From positions 1-12,127 of the forward strand of contig DAOVRJ010000050.1 in NCBI GenBank assembly GCA_030628225.1: DNA of 12,127 nucleotides, read 5' to 3'. This DNA comes from Candidatus Zixiibacteriota bacterium (GTDB lineage: Bacteria > SM23-81). Shown piece by piece: positions 8,301 through 12,127 of the stretch; within the stretch, counting starts at the first letter, position 1, and each line of letters begins with the position of its first letter. Position numbers and translations under genes: made by a program. The notes below the pieces were generated by a model. That model was not told the DNA's origin. It saw only the letters and a list, made by a program, of their open reading frames with translations, and searched no databases.

Positions 8301-9499
8301 GTTTGGGGTTGGATCTGGGCATATTGGGTATCAGAACAGGGCCGGAAGGTATTGAGGTGAACCTTCCCGGGCTGATGGCCAGAGGGGAAACAGGGAAAAT
8401 TCGGATAACCGGCACCAATCTTCAGAAGCCCCTGATTCTCGCCGGACCTTTGGAGTCGCCGGAGATTCTGGGGTGCTTGGGACTGAATCACACAGATTTC
8501 ACCTACCCCCCTATTTCAAATCAGGAGGGAGAGTTGTTGGGTTTTCTGGCGCGGATCCGTTGGGATTTGACGGTGATGGCCCTGAAGGATGTGTGGTTTG
8601 AGAACGATGTTGCCGCCCTGAGAGTGAAAGACACCCAATCTAAGCTGCGTTTCGTCGGTTCTGCGGAAGATGGAACGCTGAGGGTGATGGGCCACGCAGA
8701 GGCGGACCGGGGGGAAGTCACATACCTGGATAGACAGTTCCAGGTGGTGAAATTGGATCTGAAGTTCGAGGGGCACGAAAAAACCACCCTGAGGGGTTAT
8801 GATAACCGCCCCATCGTCTCCGGGAAATTCGAGACAACTGTTTATGCTGAATCCACTGGAGTGGCCACAGATATTTACATCACCATCTACGCCATCGATC
8901 CGGAAACGGGGGAGAGGACACTGCAGGGGAAGTGGGGGGACTTCAAGCTGGAGCTTTCATCCAGTGATCCCAGCGATGACACTCAGGAGAAGATCCTGGA
9001 TAAGCTGGGATATACCGGTGACTATGCTGAGAAAGTTTTGCAATTGCTGCAGTTGACCCTGGGTCCCAAACTGGAAGATTACTTTATTCGTCCGGTGTTT
9101 GAACCTGTGGAGAGGACCATCAAAAGAACATTGGGCATCGATGTCATCCGGCTTCGAGCTGGTCTAACTCGAAATCTCCTGGTTCAGGATGAACGACCTC
9201 AAGGAGACTATGAGTCTTTGTCCCGGCGATTGTTTTTGCCGCACAGCAGCCTGCTTATCGGAAAGTATCTTACTGACAGTTGTTTTCTAAGTTACATGTG
9301 TCAGTTTCGAACCAGAACAGACGAGTTTATGGATGACCGCCTGGGCATTATGCACCGCTTAGGCCTGGAGTTTTATCTTAAGGGCAGCACTATCTTAGAT
9401 CTGGAATATGACTACGAGCGTGACCTCACCGAGGGCGACAAAAAGGTGTGGATTTCCAGCAGTAAGAAGATCCAGGTTACCCACAGTTTCTCCTTTTAA
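5372..9499 (+). CDS. tamB: TamB/AsmA-like inner-membrane-anchored translocation and assembly protein
   Basis: This very large protein (1375 residues from the chosen ATG) starts with a basic MKVR and one hydrophobic helix at about residues 4-26, an uncleaved signal anchor. A long body follows of alternating beta-strand-like segments with frequent G, D and L, as in AsmA/TamB proteins. The C-terminal TamB (DUF490) domain is recognisable: RGEVTYLDRQFQV at 1113-1125, then a GKWGDFKLELSSSDP block starting near 1186, where the family's conserved L.S.P element falls. The last residues end in HSFSF, resembling an outer-membrane strand. Family members bridge inner and outer membranes and assist beta-barrel assembly or phospholipid transfer. 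E. coli TamB has about 1260 residues, so this one is slightly long. The body is too divergent to recognise by eye; the assignment rests on both ends. No TamA/BamA gene lies downstream. Confidence 0.85.
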   Translation: MKVRLWVLVCVLIAAVLGLSLYVGWRWMGVGQRMESLFLSRITALSGARVQVRDFHLGLGYVRFGEMIMVDEERGLSLTIEQARLGFSSLDYITSGFRFRAGFKEMLISHPQLRVDLDRFLLARRSGSAASLPLNVNLPERITIVKGSVVLVKVGDHRRSEITEFDGWLEMTGGQRSSFRLTGCWGGQGTKNLLVSGTLDSQLEILSLQAELKEANLAQVLGPVLPTRYTIDGGLLRFSMIVDRGPQARESKVLGSLELEASSLVDEGLDIRLEDLWARARLDGMDLAVEGIEARTGGGKVQVHGRIINLPRPTFHLSMEASGLKTEQMLLKILGEDHEYMPYGSVDLRGELEGSGKNLVFQGRLSARQLAVSGHRLDDLRASMKVQGSQIQVSGLRVRLPWAVLGCQGKLDIAQSPAALEAEWRLEEVDLAEACQHLDLIALKGEGVLAGRLSGPVGSPYLRGGLRLSRLKMQWLPVEKLNGQFFWDGSRLSYRLGSPDGQVVLEGGGTGISRNSSHQAILRVWNIPLREMLGGQRIGVREARFSGRWIFSGSADQAKMFGELELERDTGAKGCFHSWAELSRQQEDRWCLQVKTISPDWEVRGIPMALKINFSLDGQRLQLRELNFNDQLKMFGVMERDDRRRLSGQLTFSRVDARWLCGLLSTTVATNQLEGLISGRVQLAGTTRSPEAWGHIEGIHGRLARLDDMSLQVPLRLKQGTLYLGSSLLSRQDKRLMVLNGKIDAGGAFSIQTWGEQIEAKTLARLFKRISPEMEGLLSYQCRLEGSTLSPVIEGQLHWVQGQLRMMKFDDFWVCFRGQKNQLKLEQLSMVKKGQRQISITGSVPYAFLGFNRKPGQEEELDLSVRVEGDVLSLLPSFTSQVKKASGYGEASFRLGGGPGSLVLGSGRLRLRRGWIEPMILVKRLENLNGWVEIDEEDHFARIKELTGAIEGNSLEVVNFRKLSRGRRRLESLRIPGLGLDLGILGIRTGPEGIEVNLPGLMARGETGKIRITGTNLQKPLILAGPLESPEILGCLGLNHTDFTYPPISNQEGELLGFLARIRWDLTVMALKDVWFENDVAALRVKDTQSKLRFVGSAEDGTLRVMGHAEADRGEVTYLDRQFQVVKLDLKFEGHEKTTLRGYDNRPIVSGKFETTVYAESTGVATDIYITIYAIDPETGERTLQGKWGDFKLELSSSDPSDDTQEKILDKLGYTGDYAEKVLQLLQLTLGPKLEDYFIRPVFEPVERTIKRTLGIDVIRLRAGLTRNLLVQDERPQGDYESLSRRLFLPHSSLLIGKYLTDSCFLSYMCQFRTRTDEFMDDRLGIMHRLGLEFYLKGSTILDLEYDYERDLTEGDKKVWISSSKKIQVTHSFSF

Positions 9500-9507
9500 A
9501 TTGGGTC

Positions 9508-9538
9508 GAAAAAATTTTAAACATGCATAAATTTTTTC
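9508..9538. repeat. Perfect AT-rich 10-bp inverted repeat upstream of the rpmA promoter
   Basis: GAAAAAATTT (9508-9517) and its exact reverse complement AAATTTTTTC (9529-9538) flank an 11-base spacer containing the palindrome ATGCAT. The right arm ends exactly where the rpmA -35 box begins. It could be an UP element built of A-tracts about two helical turns apart, an operator, or a weak hairpin terminator for the tamB-like gene. The stem is almost all A-T, so a strong terminator is unlikely. Confidence 0.6.
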
Positions 9539-9567
9539 TTGCAAATTCAAAGAGGATGTATTACAAT
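9539..9567 (+). promoter_or_regulatory. Sigma-70-type promoter for rpmA
   Basis: TTGCAA (9539-9544) and TACAAT (9562-9567) are separated by exactly 17 bases in an AT-rich intergenic region, with A/T tracts just upstream. Transcription would start near 9573-9575, giving a leader of about 50 bases before the rpmA ATG at 9623. Confidence 0.75.
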
Positions 9568-9579
9568 AGGTGAACTATC

Positions 9580-9595
9580 ATAAGGCTATAAGGCT
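9580..9595 (+). repeat. Tandem 8-bp repeat in the rpmA leader
   Basis: ATAAGGCT occurs twice head to tail (9580-9587 and 9588-9595), followed by TTTTCT, between the predicted transcription start and the ribosome-binding site. It does not form a hairpin with itself. Its role is unknown and it may be chance. Confidence 0.5.
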
Positions 9596-9612
9596 TTTCT
9601 GACAATAATTAT

Positions 9613-9617
9613 GGAGG
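9613..9617 (+). promoter_or_regulatory. Shine-Dalgarno that sets the rpmA start
   Basis: GGAGG lies 5 bases before ATG at 9623. It overlaps an in-frame upstream ATG at 9611, which therefore cannot be the normal start. The chosen start gives the canonical L27 N-terminus MAHKKG. Confidence 0.85.
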
Positions 9618-9622
9618 TTGCT

Positions 9623-9898
9623 ATGGCACACAAGAAGGGTGTGGGAAGCTCCCGTAACGGAAGGGATAGTGCTGGACAGAGATTGGGCGTCAAGCGCTTT
9701 GCAGGTCAGAGGGTTACGGCGGGGAGTATTCTTGTTCGACAGAGGGGAACTAAGATCCATCCCGGCAACAACGTGGGATTGGGGAGCGATGACACCTTGT
9801 TCGCCAAGATAGATGGTGTGGTCACCTTTGAACCCAAGGGGCGCCGTCTAAAGCAAGTAAGCGTTTATGTTGTTGCCCCACCCAGTGGCGGGTCGTAA
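9623..9898 (+). CDS. rpmA: 50S ribosomal protein L27 (bL27)
   Basis: This 91-residue basic protein opens with [16 protein letters not shown], the conserved N-terminus that reaches into the peptidyl-transferase centre. It continues with the family motifs [40 protein letters not shown] and VTFEPKGRR. It starts directly with MAHKKG, so it lacks the short cleavable N-terminal extension seen in Firmicutes L27 (removed by Prp). This agrees with a non-Firmicute host despite the mcsAB-clpC genes. The gene has its own promoter and intrinsic terminator and appears monocistronic. The usual upstream partner rplU (L21) is absent, and no obgE follows. Confidence 0.97.
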   Translation: MAHKKGVGSSRNGRDSAGQRLGVKRFAGQRVTAGSILVRQRGTKIHPGNNVGLGSDDTLFAKIDGVVTFEPKGRRLKQVSVYVVAPPSGGS

Positions 9899-9911
9899 AG
9901 GCCCGCTTTTT
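9888..9911 (+). terminator. Intrinsic terminator overlapping the end of rpmA
   Basis: GCGGGTC (9888-9894) pairs with GGCCCGC (9900-9906), with one T-G wobble, around the 5-base loop GTAAA, followed by TTTTT at 9907-9911. The last rpmA codons form the left arm and the TAA stop at 9896-9898 lies in the loop. A second T7 run follows at 9921-9927. Confidence 0.85.
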
Positions 9912-9980
9912 GAAGTTTGATTTTTTTGTAGCATGATTGAGAATTTTTTCACGAGCTGCTCAGCAGTGGAGGGTGCACTC

Positions 9981-9987
9981 GAGGGAG
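9981..9987 (+). promoter_or_regulatory. Shine-Dalgarno supporting a TTG start
   Basis: GAGGGAG lies 7 bases before TTG at 9995. No in-frame ATG or GTG offers a better start that keeps the family N-terminus (MAKVGVLLSG), so TTG initiation is likely. Confidence 0.75.
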
Positions 9988-9994
9988 ATTTGTT

Positions 9995-10684
9995 TTGGCG
10001 AAGGTGGGGGTGTTGCTCAGTGGGTTGGGCCATAGCGATGGCTCCGATATTCAAGAGACGGTATTGGTCGTACATTATCTCTCCCAGGCAGGCGCTGAGG
10101 TGGTCTTCCTGGCTCCGGATGAAATCCAGCAGGAGGTGATAGATCACCACACCGGAAAATTGACAGATGAACGGCGGAATATTTTGGTGGAGTCGGCCAG
10201 GATAGCGGGACCGAAGATCAAGGTGGTGGATCAGGTTAACCCCAGCGAGTTGGATGCGTTGATTATCCCGGGTGGTCTGGGGGTGGTTAAAAACCTGTGC
10301 GATTTCTTGTCTGCGGGAGAGAACTGCCGGGTTAATGAGCAGGTTCGTCATTTGGTGGGCAGTATGGTTCGGGGGAAGAGGCCGGTAGGAGTTCTTTCCA
10401 TGGCCGCTGTGTTGCTGGCCAGGGTTTTGAAGAGCAGGAAGGGGATCACTCCCACTTTAACGGTCGGAAGTGATGCCGGGATGGCCGGTAAGATCCAGGC
10501 AATGGGAGCTATTCACGTATCGACCAAGATGGACGAAGCCCTCATCGACGATCAGAACCGGCTGATCAGCACGCCAGCCTCTTTGTCGGGAACAGGAATT
10601 GGCCAGATGGCTCAGGGAATTAAAAACCTGGTCAGGGGGACTCTGGAGTTCGTTCACAAGGGAGTCAATCATGCGGGAAGTTAA
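9995..10684 (+). CDS. elbB: ES1/ElbB-like DJ-1/PfpI superfamily protein with Ser at the nucleophile position
   Basis: The 229-residue protein aligns along its length with E. coli ElbB and vertebrate ES1, as I recall those sequences. Shared blocks are VLLSGLGHSDGSDIQE (6-21), HHTGKLTDERRNILVESARI (51-70), ALIIPGGLGVVKNLCDF (88-104) and the C-terminal NRLISTPA (188-195). ElbB-type proteins have been reported as weak glyoxalases; the physiological role is unclear. At the nucleophile elbow, where relatives read CIAP, this protein reads SMAA with Ser135, and the SGCG motif near the N-terminus reads SGLG. Cysteine-dependent glyoxalase or deglycase activity is therefore doubtful. The start is TTG. 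The gene follows the rpmA terminator and overlaps the fumarase alpha gene by 14 bases, implying co-expression. The symbol marks family, not proven function. Confidence 0.85.
   Translation: MAKVGVLLSGLGHSDGSDIQETVLVVHYLSQAGAEVVFLAPDEIQQEVIDHHTGKLTDERRNILVESARIAGPKIKVVDQVNPSELDALIIPGGLGVVKNLCDFLSAGENCRVNEQVRHLVGSMVRGKRPVGVLSMAAVLLARVLKSRKGITPTLTVGSDAGMAGKIQAMGAIHVSTKMDEALIDDQNRLISTPASLSGTGIGQMAQGIKNLVRGTLEFVHKGVNHAGS
10658..10664 (+). promoter_or_regulatory. Shine-Dalgarno of the fumarase alpha gene
   Basis: AAGGGAG lies 6 bases before ATG at 10671, inside the end of the ES1-like gene. It marks 10671 as the start rather than the in-frame ATG 72 bases upstream, which would add 24 residues unlike the family. 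Confidence 0.8.
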
Positions 10685-11516
10685 GGCTGATCAGATCACC
10701 GAAGTGGTCAAAGGTCTCTGCATGGAAGCCAATTATTCGCTGGGCGACGATGTTTTTCAGGTTCTGGAAAAGGCTGTTGAAATTGAGGAATCTAGTACCG
10801 GGAAGGAAATCCTGGAGATGATTGTAAAGAACGCCTATATTGCCAAGAAAGAACAGGTGGCTATTTGCCAGGATACCGGGTTCGCCGTCTTTTTTGTGGG
10901 GTTGGGGCAGGAGGTCCACATCGTGGGCGGGAACTTTGAGGAAGCCATCAACGAGGGCGTTCGCCGCGGATACGCAGATGGCTATTTGCGCAAATCCATC
11001 GTCGCCGATCCCGTTCTGGATCGTAAAAACACCGGGGATAACACGCCGGCAGTGATCCATACTCAAGTTATACCGGGCGATAAAATTCGAATCATCTTCG
11101 CTCCCAAGGGGGGAGGCAGCGAGAACATGAGCGAGGTGAAGATGATGAAAGCCGCCGATGGTATCGATGGCATCAAGGATTTTGTTGTGGATAAAGTGAA
11201 ACGTTCTGGAGGCAACCCCTGCCCGCCGGTTATCGTGGGTGTGGGCATCGGAGGAACGTTTGAAAAGTGCGCTTTGTTGGCCAAGAAAGCCCTGCTTCGT
11301 CCTTTGGGACAGCGCCATCCTGACCCTCGTTTTGCAGCGGTAGAGATGGATATCTTGGAGCGGGCCAACGATTTAGGCATCGGACCCATGGGGTTGGGTG
11401 GCAGAGTGTCGGTCTTGGACGTGCACATAGAAATTTTCCCATGCCATATCGCCAGTATGCCGGTCGCCGTGAACATGCAGTGCCACGCCTCACGGCATAA
11501 AGAGGCAGTGATCTGA
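10671..11516 (+). CDS. fumA: Class I fumarate hydratase, alpha subunit (N-terminal domain)
   Basis: This 281-residue protein is the Fe-S half of a two-subunit class I hydro-lyase that interconverts fumarate and malate. The three expected [4Fe-4S] ligands are present: Cys66 in AICQDTG, Cys184 in NPCPPVIVGVGIGG and Cys271 in MQCHASRH. Further conserved blocks are KNTGDNTPAVIH (119-130) and KGGGSENMS (146-154). The length is normal for the stand-alone alpha subunit; E. coli FumA fuses both halves. The start overlaps the ES1-like gene by 14 bases, and the beta gene follows after 72 bases. L-tartrate dehydratase (TtdA) shares the fold and motifs and cannot be excluded, but fumarase is the commoner identity for such split pairs. 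The exposed cluster is oxygen-sensitive, which hints at an anaerobic host. Confidence 0.9.
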   Translation: MREVKADQITEVVKGLCMEANYSLGDDVFQVLEKAVEIEESSTGKEILEMIVKNAYIAKKEQVAICQDTGFAVFFVGLGQEVHIVGGNFEEAINEGVRRGYADGYLRKSIVADPVLDRKNTGDNTPAVIHTQVIPGDKIRIIFAPKGGGSENMSEVKMMKAADGIDGIKDFVVDKVKRSGGNPCPPVIVGVGIGGTFEKCALLAKKALLRPLGQRHPDPRFAAVEMDILERANDLGIGPMGLGGRVSVLDVHIEIFPCHIASMPVAVNMQCHASRHKEAVI

Positions 11517-11517
11517 G

Positions 11518-11547
11518 CTTGCCTGAGTGCTTTCAGAACTATGCAAG
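11518..11547 (+). other. Possible two-tier hairpin between the fumarase subunit genes
   Basis: CTTGC (11518-11522) can pair with GCAAG (11543-11547), and nested CTGA (11523-11526) with TCAG (11533-11536). The helix is interrupted and no T-run follows, so it is not a terminator. It might stabilise the message or be chance. Confidence 0.3.
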
Positions 11548-11588
11548 GGTCTGTTTCCAACTCTTTCTTTTGACAGAGGGGGAAAATT

Positions 11589-12127
11589 GTGGCGGAAGCT
11601 ATCAAGCTCGTCACGCCGCTCTCAGATGAAGATGTAGACAAGCTGAGGATCGGAGACAAGGTGCTCCTCAGCGGCGTCATCTATACCGGAAGAGATGCGG
11701 CTCATAAACGTCTTGTGGAACTGCTGGACCAAGGTAAAGATCTGCCCATAGACATTCAGGGTCAGATCATCTACTACGTGGGACCGGCTCCGGCGAAGCC
11801 GGGAAGGCCTATCGGATCGGCCGGGCCCACCACCAGCTATCGCATGGATCCATATGCTCCCAGACTCATCGCCAGGGGCCTCAAGGGAATGATCGGCAAG
11901 GGACCACGGGGGGAGATGGTAGTGGAGGCGATGAAGCGGAGCAAATCGGTTTATTTCGCCGCAGTGGGCGGTGCGGCGGCCCTGATAGCCAGGTCCATTA
12001 AAAAAGCCGAGGTGGTAGCATACGAGGACTTGGGACCAGAGGCCATCCGCCGTCTGGAGGTGGAAGATTTCCCGGTCATCGTTGCCCATGATGCCCATGG
12101 CGTCGGTCTCTATAAGCGTTGTACACA
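11589..12127 (+). CDS. fumB: Class I fumarate hydratase, beta subunit (C-terminal domain, 3'-truncated by window)
   Basis: A GTG start at 11589 sits 6 bases after an AGAGGGGG Shine-Dalgarno. The frame stays open to the window end, giving 179 residues of a subunit usually about 185-200 long, so it is nearly complete. Visible class I fumarase beta features are the substrate-binding GSAGPTTSYRM at 76-86, GMIGKGPRG at 100-108, VGGAAAL at 126-132 and the end-of-domain segment VIVAHDAHGVGLY at 163-175. With the alpha subunit it should form the active fumarase, the beta subunit providing much of the substrate pocket. TtdB-type tartrate dehydratase is the main alternative. The symbol denotes the beta subunit, not the fused E. 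coli FumB. Confidence 0.9.
   Translation, partial: MAEAIKLVTPLSDEDVDKLRIGDKVLLSGVIYTGRDAAHKRLVELLDQGKDLPIDIQGQIIYYVGPAPAKPGRPIGSAGPTTSYRMDPYAPRLIARGLKGMIGKGPRGEMVVEAMKRSKSVYFAAVGGAAALIARSIKKAEVVAYEDLGPEAIRRLEVEDFPVIVAHDAHGVGLYKRCT

Noticed and set aside
9910-9937. Possible promoter for the ES1-like gene (TTGAAG, 16 bases, CATGAT)
   Set aside because: Only four of six matches in each box within a generally T-rich stretch; too weak to list as a feature. An alternative pair, TTGATT and AGAATT, is equally weak.
9933-10139. 68-codon + strand frame that could be a leader peptide before the ES1-like gene
   Set aside because: It overlaps the ES1-like gene in another frame, has no ribosome-binding site, and lacks codon runs or an attenuator-like structure.
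9848-10351. 167-codon reverse-strand open frame opposite the ES1-like gene
   Set aside because: It runs through the rpmA terminator and is antisense to conserved ES1 motifs; no family features were seen.
10599-10670. Earlier in-frame ATG for fumarase alpha
   Set aside because: It would add 24 residues not typical of the family and extend the overlap with the ES1-like gene; ATG at 10671 has a well-spaced AAGGGAG.
10665-11318. 217-codon reverse-strand open frame opposite fumarase alpha
   Set aside because: It is antisense to conserved Fe-S motifs and is explained as a by-product of codon use on the + strand.
11570-11575. Perfect TTGACA -35 hexamer before fumarase beta
   Set aside because: No acceptable -10 lies 16-18 bases downstream; the nearest candidate, TATCAA, is 24 bases away and inside the gene. 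It also overlaps the start of the ribosome-binding site.

Overview
The window comes from a diderm (outer-membrane) bacterium of moderate GC. The evidence is a LolCDE-type lipoprotein exporter (permease end plus LolD ATPase) and a TamB-family envelope-bridging protein. It also carries a complete mcsA-mcsB-clpC set, best known from Firmicutes but present in some other lineages. The two-subunit, Fe-S class I fumarase suggests an anaerobic or microaerophilic lifestyle. I cannot name the phylum from the sequence alone. There are no rRNA or tRNA genes, CRISPR arrays or insertion sequences, and every gene supported here is on the + strand.

Region 1 (1-5305) is a compact cistron array: the 3' end of a lolC/lolE permease gene, then lolD, mcsA, mcsB and clpC. 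Consecutive genes overlap by 8, 1, 4 and 4 bases, so translational coupling is likely. The first two genes move lipoproteins from the inner towards the outer membrane. The last three form the phospho-arginine quality-control system: McsA activates the arginine kinase McsB, and ClpC unfolds the marked proteins for a ClpP peptidase encoded elsewhere. No ctsR repressor gene lies beside mcsA. A GC-rich hairpin at 5325-5353 closes the array.

Region 2 (5372-9499) is one large gene for a TamB/AsmA-like protein with an N-terminal membrane anchor and a C-terminal TamB domain. No TamA/BamA gene adjoins it downstream.

Region 3 (9500-9911) is an AT-rich intergenic stretch with a good sigma-70-type promoter and a perfect inverted repeat. 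It leads into rpmA (ribosomal protein L27), whose stop codon lies in the loop of its own intrinsic terminator. The usual partner rplU is not adjacent.

Region 4 (9995-12127) holds an ES1/ElbB-like DJ-1 superfamily gene (TTG start) overlapping a class I fumarase alpha-subunit gene, followed by the beta-subunit gene, which runs off the window near its end. The ES1-like protein has lost the nucleophile-elbow cysteine expected of the family.

Most of this is conserved housekeeping content. The parts most worth a second look are the joining of lipoprotein export to arginine-phosphorylation proteostasis, the Cys-to-Ser ES1 homologue joined to fumarase, and the architecture around rpmA.
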